Assembly (NCBI GenBank): GCA_947447665.1
Contig: CANFJX010000001.1
Span: forward strand, 147,911 to 211,910
DNA length: 64,000 nucleotides
Origin: Bacteriovoracaceae bacterium
GTDB lineage: Bacteria; Bdellovibrionota; UBA1018
Direction: 5' to 3'
This document shows positions 7,952 through 17,054 of the stretch, piece by piece (position 1 is the first letter of the stretch; every line of letters starts with the position of its first letter). Below the pieces are notes generated by a model that had not been told where the DNA came from, did not search any database, and saw nothing but the letters and a program-made list of their open reading frames with translations. A program made the position numbers and the translations under genes.

Positions 7952-8206
7952 ATGTTTGGAATATCTGGTGAACACCTTCTTATTTTGGGTATTGTTTTGC
8001 TTATTTTTGGCCCGCGACGCCTCCCTGAGTTGGGAAATACGCTCGGAAAGGCGATCCGCAACTTTAAAGATGCCATCTCGGGAGTTGAGGAAGCCAAGTA
8101 TAGAAAACTAGAGGAAACCTCGACTCAAACCGCGCAAGCGGCTGTGAACCCAGCTCAGCAGCCAGAGCAAACTCCGAGTGCGGTAAAGCAACCGCAGCAG
8201 ATCTAA
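7952..8206 (+). CDS. tatA: Sec-independent translocase subunit TatA/E
   Basis: The 84-residue protein has the TatA layout. A short N-terminal segment (MFGISGEHLLIL) leads into one membrane helix. Next comes the conserved FGPRRLPELGNTLGKAI hinge and amphipathic helix at about residues 19-35, and last a low-complexity Gln/Pro-rich cytoplasmic tail. TatA multimers form the pore for folded twin-arginine substrates in the inner membrane. I chose the ATG at 7952, not the in-frame TTG at 7937, because the -10 box (7940-7945) lies between them and the TTG is therefore upstream of the predicted transcript. No tatB or tatC is adjacent. TatB is the alternative name, but the short length favours TatA/E. 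Confidence 0.9.
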   Translation: MFGISGEHLLILGIVLLIFGPRRLPELGNTLGKAIRNFKDAISGVEEAKYRKLEETSTQTAQAAVNPAQQPEQTPSAVKQPQQI

Positions 8207-8240
8207 GATCGCTGCCCTCTGAGTTGCTTGAGTGCCTAGT

Positions 8241-8774
8241 TTAGTTAGGATACTTTAGATAGTAAATATCGGGCAAGTTCCGACTGTATTCTTCGAGATC
8301 AAGGCCATAGCCCACCAAAAACTGATCTTCTATCGTCTGACCGATGTACTTCACAGGGACATCTACAACTCGCTTGGAGGACTTATCAAGGAGGGTGACA
8401 ATCTCAACTGACGCTGGCCCTGCGGACTTCAGTCTTTCATAGAGAAATTTAAGCGTCCGACCGCTATCAATAATTTCCTCTACGATAAGCACATGCTTAT
8501 TTCTAATGTCAGCTTGAATATCTTTAAGAATCGTTACAGTGCCGCTCGATGATCTGGCTTTACCATAGCTGGACAGCCTGACAAATTCGACCTCAGTCGG
8601 TACTTTCAATTGCCTTAGCAAGTCAGCCATAAAGAGTATGGCCCCCTTCAGGACACCTACCAGGACTAATTCCTGCCCCTCATAATCGCGATTAATTTTC
8701 TCTGCAATGACCTGAATGGCTGCATCAATTTCGTGACGACTGAGGTATTTGGTAAAATTCTTTTCGTCCAACAT
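8241..8774 (-). CDS. hpt: Hypoxanthine phosphoribosyltransferase
   Basis: The 177-residue enzyme salvages hypoxanthine (and usually guanine) with PRPP to make IMP/GMP. The type I phosphoribosyltransferase motif VLIVEEIIDSGRTL (residues about 94-107) binds PRPP; the usual family residue is Asp in VEDIIDSG, here Glu, a conservative change. GVLKGAILFMADL (near 40-52) and the C-terminal DLEEYSRNLPDIYYL (the family's 'YRNLPYIG' zone) also fit. A clear AAAGGA Shine-Dalgarno precedes the ATG by about six bases. It lies 85 bases downstream of gpsA on the same strand. Confidence 0.93.
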   Translation of the reverse strand: MLDEKNFTKYLSRHEIDAAIQVIAEKINRDYEGQELVLVGVLKGAILFMADLLRQLKVPTEVEFVRLSSYGKARSSSGTVTILKDIQADIRNKHVLIVEEIIDSGRTLKFLYERLKSAGPASVEIVTLLDKSSKRVVDVPVKYIGQTIEDQFLVGYGLDLEEYSRNLPDIYYLKYPN

Positions 8775-8859
8775 AAAAATCCTTTAGGGTTCGCTGGTGA
8801 TGGTTTTGATTTTGCCGATTTCAGAGTCGTTTTGCAACCCTGAACTTGAATCTTACGAA

Positions 8860-9864
8860 TCACCAACGCTGAATCAAATCCTTCAAAACATCGCCAGCAG
8901 ACTTTCCCTCATGAGTCAGGCGGTAAACCCCCTCAGTGATCGGCATGGAGATCCCACGGGCGGAAGCGAATTTCCAGACGTGTTCCGTCGTTCCCACACC
9001 CTCAGCAGTGCTCCCCAATTCTTCGATAATTTTCTCAAGCCGCTCACCCCGAGCTAATCGGAAACCCACCCGATAATTCCTACTCTTGGGGCTACCGCAA
9101 GTGGCTAGCAAATCTCCGATACCGGCCAGCCCCAAAAAAGTCTGAACCTGAGCGCCCATTGCAGTGCCAAAGCGGACCATTTCATTCAATCCTAGAGTGA
9201 TGAGCATCGCACGCGAATTCCAGCCTAATCCGAGGCCGTCGAGCGCACCCGCTGCAATCGCTAAAATATTTTTCAGCGTCCCAGCCCATTCAACACCCAC
9301 GAGATCAGTTTGGGTCGAGACGAGAAATTGCGGTCCTCGAAGCAGAATCTCGCCCGCATGACAAACCTCTGCAAACTCCGAAGCCACAACTGTGGCAGCA
9401 GGCTCTCCTGATGCGATTTCATGAGCCAGATTCGGTCCGCTCACGACACCCACCCGACGCGTAGGCAACTCCTCGATGAGAATCTCCGAGATTCGTTTCA
9501 TCGTGCCTCCCTCGATTCCCTTGGTCGCATGAAGCACTATTTCGTCCCCCTTCATGAATGGGGCAAGATCCCTAGCCCTCAATCGGCACGCACTCGAGGG
9601 CAGAACCCAAAACACGGCGCTCACCCCTCCTTCTAAAACATGATTCATCGAACTCGTCGCAGAAACTTTCTGGTCAAGCTGAACATGAGGAATGTATCGA
9701 CTTTGAACTCGAGTGGAATTAAACTGCCTGACTTGGCTTTCATCACGCAGCCAGATTCTCACCGAACGACAGTTGCGAGAAAGCAGGTGAGCCAGGACAG
9801 TTCCCCAGCTTCCGCCCCCAATGACTGCAACCGTTGAATTATACCAAAAATCCTTGGAGGTCAT
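8860..9864 (-). CDS. gpsA: Glycerol-3-phosphate dehydrogenase [NAD(P)+]
   Basis: The 334-residue cytoplasmic enzyme reduces dihydroxyacetone phosphate to sn-glycerol-3-phosphate, the backbone of phospholipids. The NAD-binding loop VIGGGSWGTVLAHLL is at the start, followed by HATKGIEGG, then the substrate-binding block GVEWAGTLKNILAIAAG and the catalytic Lys in its TLKN segment. The C-terminal EGVGTTEHVW and MPITEGVYRL are also typical. I chose the ATG at 9864 (MTSKDFW), which puts the dinucleotide fold at the usual distance from the N terminus; an in-frame ATG at 9918 is possible. It overlaps the end of plsB by 26 bases, so the two successive phospholipid-precursor genes are coupled. Confidence 0.93.
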   Translation of the reverse strand: MTSKDFWYNSTVAVIGGGSWGTVLAHLLSRNCRSVRIWLRDESQVRQFNSTRVQSRYIPHVQLDQKVSATSSMNHVLEGGVSAVFWVLPSSACRLRARDLAPFMKGDEIVLHATKGIEGGTMKRISEILIEELPTRRVGVVSGPNLAHEIASGEPAATVVASEFAEVCHAGEILLRGPQFLVSTQTDLVGVEWAGTLKNILAIAAGALDGLGLGWNSRAMLITLGLNEMVRFGTAMGAQVQTFLGLAGIGDLLATCGSPKSRNYRVGFRLARGERLEKIIEELGSTAEGVGTTEHVWKFASARGISMPITEGVYRLTHEGKSAGDVLKDLIQRW

Positions 9865-11584
9865 TTTGTCCAAAATGGTTATTTCTCCCGCTGAGCTCTG
9901 CCAAGCGGGAAAGTCCATACCCAGCTAGGCGATTTCTATAGTAATAGAGAAGATTCATATCCTCAGTCCAAACGGTCTGCTCCGAAACCCTCATCACCGG
10001 AGTGTCATGACACAGGCCTAATTGCCTGATGCCGTCGCGAACCCAACTCTTGATGTCTTCGCTATTCTGAAGCTCCTCGGAGAGGTAGAGTTCCCCTTTT
10101 TGAGCAAGTTGAATCAATTGAAGGCGAAACCGTTCTGCTGCCTCCAGAAAATCAACCCAAGGTAGAGTTCTCTGAGGCAAAGAGAGCCTTAAAAATCGAA
10201 ACAAATCAAAGTCAGGATACTTGGCACGCAAAGTCTCAAAATAGGCGAAAGCCACCAAATGGGACGTCAGGACTGTATTTTCTTTATGAAAACGATCAGC
10301 AAGCCGAAGCCCTAGTTCATGAGTATACTCGTGATCGCGCTGCAAATTCTTTTTTAATTCGCCTTCGCTCGTGAGCCAGCGAGCTGGATCCATTTTCAAG
10401 CCCTGCGGCCCCACAGAATTACCCTCCTCATCGACAAAATTGCCAAAAATGTCGAGAGCCCGCCCCACCCGCACCGTCACATTGGACTGAGAAGCAAAGA
10501 GTTTCCAAAAAAATCCGAATACCTTGCGAATCTGCCAAGACTCATCCCTCGCGGGTATAAATCGGTGCTTCCCTGCATCTCCTAGGTAATTATCAATCAA
10601 TGAGCGCGCTTCGAGCACGTAATGATAACTCACCACCATTGGTACGACGAAAACCTTCGACTTAGGTCTCGCCTCCATCATCGCCTCAATCTGAGCTTCC
10701 AGGCCGGTCCCCAAAAGTCCCAACTTAAGATGACTTTCAATCGCACCGCTTCGAGCCCGTCCACCGCCTGGGAAAAAGATCGAGTGAATTCCTTCTTTTA
10801 AGATTTGAGTACTGTAGTTTTTGAGAGTCTGCTTATAGATCGAATTAGTCTTATTTCGATCCACGGTATAAGCGCCTAAACGTCTCATAAAAAAACTGAG
10901 AATCGGATTAGAGAAAAGATTCAGCCCTGCGCCGTAAGCAAACGGAGGCAAGGACATCAGGTAAATGACGTAACCAACCAAAAGACTATCGAGATTACTC
11001 TGATGCGTAGGAACCAAAAGAATCGTTCCACGTTCTGCGAGTTTCTGAAGTTCCGGAATGTGGCCTAAGATCCTAATCCGAGACCTCAAGGACTCAGTCA
11101 TTCCCCACGGCAAGAACCGCCTCACACTGGCAGCATTCAGCATCCAGCTAAAACCCCAGGGAACTGCATGGATCGCTAACTCATAGACCGCAGGATCAAA
11201 GAAGCCGCCCATTTCCTCTGCATAATGATCGATGACTTGCCTTAGGAGATCTTTACGATCCACCTCCGCTGCCGGCTGCAAAAGCCCCCGCTGCACTTCA
11301 TTCCATAGCTTTCGATCACCCTGCATTCGCGATCGAGTGAACGGATTCCAGCGGTCTCGGCTCATCCTCAGTCGCTCTGAGTAGAGCGCCTCCCCCAGAA
11401 GAATGTCGAGTGAGGAGTCCGTAAAATTTTCAAAGGTTCGCTCAGAAACTCTTTTCAGAATCTGAGGACGGATCGCCTGAAATCGAGTCAGCGGCCCAGG
11501 TTCAATCTGAACAGTCCGCTCCCCTACAGGAAATCGATCTCCCGGAGTAAGCGGATTAGACTTTAACTGTTCCTGATCCCCCAT
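9839..11584 (-). CDS. plsB: PlsB-type glycerol-3-phosphate acyltransferase
   Basis: The 581-residue protein contains the acyltransferase block I motif HQSNLD (HX4D, about residue 188), followed by an FPGGGRARSG block (near 270) and VPMVVSYHYVLEA (near 312), as in PlsB/GPAT enzymes that put the first acyl chain on sn-glycerol-3-phosphate at the inner-membrane face. It is shorter than E. coli PlsB (807) and closer to bacterial GPAT-like forms. Coupling to gpsA, which supplies its substrate, strongly supports the role. It follows valS by nine bases on the same strand. Acting on lysophosphatidate instead is possible but less likely given the length and neighbour. Confidence 0.82.
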   Translation of the reverse strand: MGDQEQLKSNPLTPGDRFPVGERTVQIEPGPLTRFQAIRPQILKRVSERTFENFTDSSLDILLGEALYSERLRMSRDRWNPFTRSRMQGDRKLWNEVQRGLLQPAAEVDRKDLLRQVIDHYAEEMGGFFDPAVYELAIHAVPWGFSWMLNAASVRRFLPWGMTESLRSRIRILGHIPELQKLAERGTILLVPTHQSNLDSLLVGYVIYLMSLPPFAYGAGLNLFSNPILSFFMRRLGAYTVDRNKTNSIYKQTLKNYSTQILKEGIHSIFFPGGGRARSGAIESHLKLGLLGTGLEAQIEAMMEARPKSKVFVVPMVVSYHYVLEARSLIDNYLGDAGKHRFIPARDESWQIRKVFGFFWKLFASQSNVTVRVGRALDIFGNFVDEEGNSVGPQGLKMDPARWLTSEGELKKNLQRDHEYTHELGLRLADRFHKENTVLTSHLVAFAYFETLRAKYPDFDLFRFLRLSLPQRTLPWVDFLEAAERFRLQLIQLAQKGELYLSEELQNSEDIKSWVRDGIRQLGLCHDTPVMRVSEQTVWTEDMNLLYYYRNRLAGYGLSRLAELSGRNNHFGQNDLQGFLV

Positions 11585-11593
11585 CTCACTTTC

Positions 11594-14398
11594 TCACTTT
11601 AACGATCGTAGTCTACCCAGTACCTTTTCCATCTCGAGTTTCTTAGATAAAAGGTCCCCCTGTCGAGCTCTTTCTTTTTCGACCAGTGCGGCAGGGGCCC
11701 GACTCAAAAAAGTTTCCTGGGAAAGCTTTCCTTCAATAAACGCGAGATCCCCATTTAACTTTTCAATTTCCTTTTCGACTCGTTTCACTTCTTCATCGAC
11801 GTTAACTAAACCTTGAAGCTGAATTCTGAACTCCAAAGGCGGATGAGAGATTCTAATCATCGACTCACCTGAAACCTCGGGTGTCCCTGGAGTCACTGAA
11901 ACGAGATTTCCAATTCGACTCATAAACTGAATTTGAGTCGAATGTGCCCTCAAAAATGCATCCGCTTCTGCAGAGCCAGGGCAATATTTCACGGAGAATT
12001 CCACCTTCGGTGAAATATTATTCTCTCCTCTGAAATTCCGGAACGCCTCAACAATCGACTGAATCGATGCAATCATCTGCTCCGCCCCTGGATGAGTCAA
12101 CTTCTCATGAAACTGCGGAAAAGGCTGAAGCATCAAAGTAGTAAGATCGGGAAGGCCCAATTGTTTTCGAGTCGCATGCGAGGCCGCTGCTCTCCAAGGA
12201 AGTGACTGCCAAAGCTCCTCGGTGACAAAAGGCATGAAAGGATGCATCAACTGCAAAAGCTCACCTAAAACATACCTTAAAATATAAATGGTCTGAACTC
12301 GCCGCTCCCCGCCCTCGCGCAGTGCAAGTTTAGAAAGCTCAATGTACCAATCACAGAACTCATGCCAGGTAAACTGATAGAGAGCCTGAGCGGCGACATT
12401 CAACTCAAACTTTTCGAGACTCGCCTCAACCGTTTGAATTGTGCTCTGAAGTCGAGAAAGAATCCACTGATGGTGAACCAACAGCTCTTGATGCTGCTCA
12501 AGCACCCAACGGGCCAAGCCGCCCGCAGGCTCCTCCACTGGTCCACCCTGATCGGGATGAATTTGAAGATGGAAAAACTTAGTTGCGTTCCACAACTTAT
12601 TACAGAACGCACGATAGCCTTCGACTCGATCCACAGAAAGTTTTATGTCCCTACCCTGTCCTGCCATCATAGCCAGAGTAAATCGAAGCGGGTCCGCACC
12701 GTGCTGTTGAATCACAGTCAAGGGATCAATGACGTTCCCTTTGGACTTAGACATTTTTTCGCCTTTTTCATCCCGAACCATCGCATGGAGGTACACCTTG
12801 CGGAAGGGCACATCCCCCATAAAATGAATGCCCATCATGATCATCCGAGCTACCCAGAAGAAAATGATGTCGAACCCCGTTTCGAGGATTGCTGTTGGAT
12901 AAAACGTTTTGAGCGCATCGGTAGATTGAGGCCAGCCCAAAGTCGAAAAAGGCCATAGTGCGGAACTGAACCAAGTATCTAAAACATCCTCTTCTTGCCT
13001 CAGCTCAGAGGTCGGCGCTTGGCAGTGATCACATTGAGTGGGCGTCTCTCTGGCCACCGAAATGCCCTCACAACGCCCGCAATACCATGCAGGGATTTGA
13101 TGTCCCCACCAGAGCTGGCGAGAAATACACCAATCACGGATATGATTCATCCACTCAAAGTACGTTTTTTCCCAACTTTTGGGAGAGAACTCGATTTTGC
13201 CGGACTGAACTGCAGCTATGGCGGGCTCAGCCAAGGGTGCAATTTTTACAAACCATTGTTTTGAAATAATCGGCTCGGCTACCGTATCGCATCGCTGACA
13301 GAGCCCAATTTTATGTGCGTGGTCCTCCACTCGAACCAAAAATCCTTGTTCTTGCAGTTGCTGAACGATCGCCTCACGAGCCTCAGCAAACTTCATCCCT
13401 GCAAACGCACCACCTTCTGCAGTGACTCGGCCTTCTTTGCCCATCACAGAGACAATCGGTAGGTCGTGGCGCTTGCCAATTTCATAGTCATTGAAATCGT
13501 GAGCAGGTGTAATCTTAAGCGCTCCGCTTCCAAACTCACGGTCCACATAAGCATCTAGAATAATCGGCAATTGTCTTCCGACCAGGGGAAGAATTACTTT
13601 CTTGCCATGAAGGTGAAAGTAGCGCTCGTCGTCTGGATGAATCGCTACGGCAGAATCACCCAATAAGGTCTCAGGACGAGTGGTTGCAATGACGAGCTGA
13701 GCTGGAGTTTGGTCCGCATTGAGTACTGGCTTTCCCGACTCATCCACAACTCGGTAGGCAATATGCCAAAAACTTCCCTTGCGATCCGTCGGCACGACTT
13801 CTAGATCCGAGAGGGCCGTTTGACATCGAGGACACCAATTGATGACCCGCTCTCCTCGATAAATCAAACCCTCTTGATAAAGCCGAACAAAAACTTCACG
13901 AACTGCGACAGAAAGACCCTCGTCCATCGTAAATCGCTCGCGAGTCCAGTCGAGAGAGGATCCCATTTTTTTAAGCTGATTTTTAATCTGAGAGCCGTGG
14001 TCTTCTTTCCACTTCCAGACACGCTCAACAAATTTTTCCCGGCCTAAATCATGGCGAGAAAGCGGCCTTCCAGAAGCGTTTTTCCCTTCCTTCGCCACCG
14101 CTTTTTCTACCAAAGTTTGAGTAGCAATCCCCGCATGATCAGTTCCGGGCAGCCAGAGGGTATTGTCGCCCTTCATCCTCCTCCAACGAATTAAAATATC
14201 CTGGAGGGTATTGGTCAAGGCATGCCCCATATGGAGAACACCCGTCACGTTTGGAGGAGGAATCACAATACAAAATGGTTCTTGCCCAGGAGCCGATTGG
14301 TCAGAAGCCTCAAAACATCGATTTTTCTCCCAAAATTCGTAAATTGAATTTTCGAAAGACTGCGGTTCAAAAGCTTTGCCCAATTCGTGCGAATGCAT
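11594..14398 (-). CDS. valS: Valyl-tRNA synthetase
   Basis: The 934-residue class Ia synthetase charges tRNA-Val. The HIGH motif lies in PPPNVTGVLHMGHAL (residues 47-61), and the mobile loop GEKMSKSKGNVIDP appears in the second third. The editing (CP1) domain shows TTRPETLLGDSAVAIHPDD. Zinc-type CxxC pairs (CPRC, CQRC, CGRC...CDHC) are present. The C-terminal 65 residues form a charged coiled coil, as in other ValRS. GAGGG upstream of the ATG serves as the ribosome site, and the gene starts 18 bases after slyD ends. Confidence 0.97.
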   Translation of the reverse strand: MHSHELGKAFEPQSFENSIYEFWEKNRCFEASDQSAPGQEPFCIVIPPPNVTGVLHMGHALTNTLQDILIRWRRMKGDNTLWLPGTDHAGIATQTLVEKAVAKEGKNASGRPLSRHDLGREKFVERVWKWKEDHGSQIKNQLKKMGSSLDWTRERFTMDEGLSVAVREVFVRLYQEGLIYRGERVINWCPRCQTALSDLEVVPTDRKGSFWHIAYRVVDESGKPVLNADQTPAQLVIATTRPETLLGDSAVAIHPDDERYFHLHGKKVILPLVGRQLPIILDAYVDREFGSGALKITPAHDFNDYEIGKRHDLPIVSVMGKEGRVTAEGGAFAGMKFAEAREAIVQQLQEQGFLVRVEDHAHKIGLCQRCDTVAEPIISKQWFVKIAPLAEPAIAAVQSGKIEFSPKSWEKTYFEWMNHIRDWCISRQLWWGHQIPAWYCGRCEGISVARETPTQCDHCQAPTSELRQEEDVLDTWFSSALWPFSTLGWPQSTDALKTFYPTAILETGFDIIFFWVARMIMMGIHFMGDVPFRKVYLHAMVRDEKGEKMSKSKGNVIDPLTVIQQHGADPLRFTLAMMAGQGRDIKLSVDRVEGYRAFCNKLWNATKFFHLQIHPDQGGPVEEPAGGLARWVLEQHQELLVHHQWILSRLQSTIQTVEASLEKFELNVAAQALYQFTWHEFCDWYIELSKLALREGGERRVQTIYILRYVLGELLQLMHPFMPFVTEELWQSLPWRAAASHATRKQLGLPDLTTLMLQPFPQFHEKLTHPGAEQMIASIQSIVEAFRNFRGENNISPKVEFSVKYCPGSAEADAFLRAHSTQIQFMSRIGNLVSVTPGTPEVSGESMIRISHPPLEFRIQLQGLVNVDEEVKRVEKEIEKLNGDLAFIEGKLSQETFLSRAPAALVEKERARQGDLLSKKLEMEKVLGRLRSLK

Positions 14399-14416
14399 TT
14401 CAACAGACCCTCATTC

Positions 14417-14920
14417 TTAATGGAGGTGCTCGTGCCCTTCAGGTCCGTGAGCATGCCCATGTTCAAGCTCGTCAGCAGTCGCATCGCGAATACTGAGAAC
14501 TTCAACTTCGAAGTGAAGTGTCTGACCGGCCAGAGGATGATTTCCATCCACGTGAATCTTGTCTCCCTCAATGGCACACACAGTAAAAACGACCTCATCT
14601 CCATCAGGAGTTTCAGTCTCAAACTGTGTGCCTACTTCTAACTCAACTCCCTTTGGGAATTGCCCGCGTGACGCCGTTACTTTGAGTCGAGGATCCAGCT
14701 CACCATAGCCCTCAGCCGCCGACACGACGACCTTCTTTTTATCGCCTACTTTTAGACCCTGAAGGCCAGCCTCTAACCCAGGAACGACTTGATCGGCTCC
14801 ATGAAGGTAAGTGAAAGGATCATCCTTCTCAGCCTGATCGAGGATTTCTCCCTCGGCGCTTTTCAGCGTAAACACAAGGTCAACTACTTTATTTTCCCGA
14901 ATCACTTCTGATACTGCCAT
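14417..14920 (-). CDS. slyD: FKBP-type peptidyl-prolyl isomerase SlyD
   Basis: The 167-residue cytosolic foldase has an FKBP core interrupted by the insert-in-flap chaperone domain (about residues 70-125). The beginning DQAEKDDPFTYLHGADQVVPGLE (key residues Tyr, His, Gly) is typical of SlyD. The C-terminal tail is His-rich (ELEHGHAHGPEGHEHLH), a likely nickel-binding extension as in E. coli SlyD, though shorter. GAAAGGGAAGT just before the ATG gives a good Shine-Dalgarno. Downstream valS lies 18 bases away, so they are probably cotranscribed. Confidence 0.94.
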   Translation of the reverse strand: MAVSEVIRENKVVDLVFTLKSAEGEILDQAEKDDPFTYLHGADQVVPGLEAGLQGLKVGDKKKVVVSAAEGYGELDPRLKVTASRGQFPKGVELEVGTQFETETPDGDEVVFTVCAIEGDKIHVDGNHPLAGQTLHFEVEVLSIRDATADELEHGHAHGPEGHEHLH

Positions 14921-15070
14921 ACTTCCCTTTCAAAAGGCTTAGATGCTGCCTGTTCTGTCTAAAATTGAAGCCTTGCTCCTATCAAGATAGCACCTAAAAC
15001 TCGACTAAAAAAAGAAAACTGGGCCATTTATCGGGCTAGGAGGGCCCCCCCTGGGACCTGCCCATCGCAA

Positions 15071-15781
15071 CTAACGAATTTTAAACCCAGCGGCTTCAGC
15101 GTCTCGCTTAAATGTTTGGACCGTTTCCAAACTCATTTGGGTCAAATCCTGGCCAAACATCGTCATTTTCTTAATCAAGTCAAAAGGCACCGTGATAATG
15201 TCACAACCGGCTTGCTCGGCCTGCTTGATATTGTAAAGCTCTCGCGTACTTGCCCAAAGCAACTCAATGGTCGAATCGGTCGACCGGCACATCTCTAATG
15301 CTGCCTGCATCAGCGGCATCGGATCCCTCCCCGTATCGGCAATTCGCCCAGCAAAAATAGAAACCACCGAAGGCGCTCCGCCCTTCAAAGCTTGGCAAGT
15401 TTCCCACACCTGCTTCAGGGTGAAAATGGCAGTCACGTTCAACTTCACCTTCTGCTTGGCCAGATCTTGAACGAGCTCGATCGAGGAATGTCCTTGGGAG
15501 TTGGTGATAGGGATTTTTACATAGACATTCTTCCCCCAACTATTAATTTCTAGGGCCTGGCGACGCATTTCTGGAAACTCATCGGCAAAAACTTCTAGAG
15601 AGATCGGCTTATCCGTGATGTGCTGGAGAATGTCTTTACAGAAGCCCACGTAATCAGTCACTCCAGCTTTTTTCATGAGAGAAGGATTGGTCGTCAAACC
15701 TTGGATCTTCGGGTTTTTCGACATCTCCAACATCGATGCTCGATCTGCGCCGTCTGAATAAATTTTTAACTGATGAGTCAT
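15071..15781 (-). CDS. Transaldolase / fructose-6-phosphate aldolase family protein
   Basis: The 236-residue TIM-barrel protein belongs to the small transaldolase (FSA/TalC) group. GLTTNPSLMKKAG (residues about 28-40), VYVKIPIT (near 86-93, with the Schiff-base Lys) and SIFAGRIADTGRDP (near 141-154) are family hallmarks. It either transfers dihydroxyacetone between sugar phosphates in the pentose phosphate pathway or makes fructose-6-phosphate. The length sits slightly above FSA (220) and well below TalB (317). A clear AAAGGAG precedes the ATG. No other pentose phosphate gene is next to it, so the specific reaction is not assigned. Confidence 0.82.
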   Translation of the reverse strand: MTHQLKIYSDGADRASMLEMSKNPKIQGLTTNPSLMKKAGVTDYVGFCKDILQHITDKPISLEVFADEFPEMRRQALEINSWGKNVYVKIPITNSQGHSSIELVQDLAKQKVKLNVTAIFTLKQVWETCQALKGGAPSVVSIFAGRIADTGRDPMPLMQAALEMCRSTDSTIELLWASTRELYNIKQAEQAGCDIITVPFDLIKKMTMFGQDLTQMSLETVQTFKRDAEAAGFKIR

Positions 15782-15994
15782 GGCCTAATCTCCTTTAATT
15801 TTGAGTCGTTCACGGAAGGTTACTTTCTCCCAGGACGGCAACGATGATCAAGCCTTTCTTTAGCGCACCTTGCCGAAACTATGACCAAAATATTTTTAAT
15901 AACCCCCTCTTTCCTCCTGGACGATCGACTTGGAGAGAGATTAAAATTAAGGTTCAAGGCCATCTATCTAACACGATCAAAGGGGATTAAACTC

Positions 15995-16267
15995 ATGAAG
16001 TTCAACCAACTTCTCTCAGAAACTCTCGAGCAGCTCGTCACTACCGCTAAAGACACATCCAGCGAATGGATGAAATTCGCCAAGGACAACCCACTGACAC
16101 AAGAAGTCAAAAGTCGTTACCCCGAGTCTTTAAAACGGGGCACCGAGTTCGTAGATGAACAGACGAAGCACCTGCGTAAATTACTCAAATTGCCGGGGTC
16201 AAAACGATTTTCAGAAAAAAAAGACGGAAACACCTCCGCTTCGACTTCTGAAAATAATGCCACTTGA
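15995..16267 (+). CDS. Small hypothetical protein, 90 aa
   Basis: This hydrophilic helical protein of 90 residues starts MKFNQLLSETL and has a basic stretch near residue 60 (HLRKLLKLPGSKR) and a Ser/Thr/Asn-rich end. AAAGGGG about ten bases before the ATG at 15995 supports this start over upstream alternatives. Its 3' end overlaps the start of the DOMON-like gene by 11 bases in another frame, so both belong to one operon. I recognise no family. Confidence 0.6.
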   Translation: MKFNQLLSETLEQLVTTAKDTSSEWMKFAKDNPLTQEVKSRYPESLKRGTEFVDEQTKHLRKLLKLPGSKRFSEKKDGNTSASTSENNAT

Positions 16268-16889
16268 GACCTGGAATCGACTTGAAGAAGCCCCGGAATC
16301 CAAGCCGTGGTTTCTTCAAATCAAGGCAATTGATCCATTGAACACTTTTCAACTCATCCCATTTCCCCACTCCGTGCACCCACCTGTGCAGGTCACGGCG
16401 ACAGTCGAGCTTAAGAACCAACTCTTGCGGATAAAGTATCAAATCCAAGGGCCAGGTCTCGCTTCTATCTTAATTCCCTACCCAGAACCGAAAGCGAGTT
16501 CCCCCTCTCGCAAGGACTTGCTCTGGCAACACACATGCTTTGAGCTGTTTCTCACCAAAAGAGATGACCCCTCTTACTACGAACTAAACCTATCGCCGTC
16601 AGGTGATTGGAATTTTTATCGATTCAGCGGATACCGATCAGATCAAAAGACTGAGGCGCTCATTCAGACCGCTCCACTCACCCGCTCCGAGATGAAGTCC
16701 AAAGAGGAATATCGACTCGACGCAGCAATAGACCTCTCTCCTCTCCTCTCAGCCCAACACTCCGAATTACTTTTGGGCGTGACTACTGTACTCGAAACCA
16801 AGGACGCAAAAAAATCCTACTGGGCGCTCACTCACTGCGGGGAGCAGCCCGATTTTCACCGCCGAGAAAGCTTTAAGCCCCTCACTTAG
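16257..16889 (+). CDS. DOMON-like (type 9) domain protein
   Basis: The 210-residue protein matches the DOMON-like type 9 group: WQHTCFELFLTKRDDPSYYELNLSPSGDWNFYRFSGYR in pieces (HTCFELF, LNLSPSGDWNFYRF) is very close to the pattern I know for it. DOMON-type beta-sandwiches bind sugars or haem; no enzymatic residues are known for this subgroup and no ligand can be named. There is no signal peptide, so it seems cytoplasmic. The start ATG at 16257 lies inside the end of the upstream gene, giving translational coupling. Upstream in-frame codons would read through the other gene and were not used. Confidence 0.72.
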   Translation: MPLETWNRLEEAPESKPWFLQIKAIDPLNTFQLIPFPHSVHPPVQVTATVELKNQLLRIKYQIQGPGLASILIPYPEPKASSPSRKDLLWQHTCFELFLTKRDDPSYYELNLSPSGDWNFYRFSGYRSDQKTEALIQTAPLTRSEMKSKEEYRLDAAIDLSPLLSAQHSELLLGVTTVLETKDAKKSYWALTHCGEQPDFHRRESFKPLT

Positions 16890-17054
16890 GGCTCTAAATA
16901 TACCCCTTGCTGAATAGATTTGGTATGATTGCGATTGTTCTTGTTGCTAATCAATGTCACCTAACGCCCCAGGAAATGAACCAAAGTGTTAGCCAACACG
17001 CCGCCTACATCTCCCTACTCATGGGTCTACAGTGCGGTTTAGGAGACTGTCCGT

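Noticed and set aside
15001..15070. GC-rich stretch after the transaldolase gene as a terminator
   Set aside because: Possible short pairings (GGGC/GCCC, AGGG/CCCT) are broken by internal loops and no T-run follows in the right direction.
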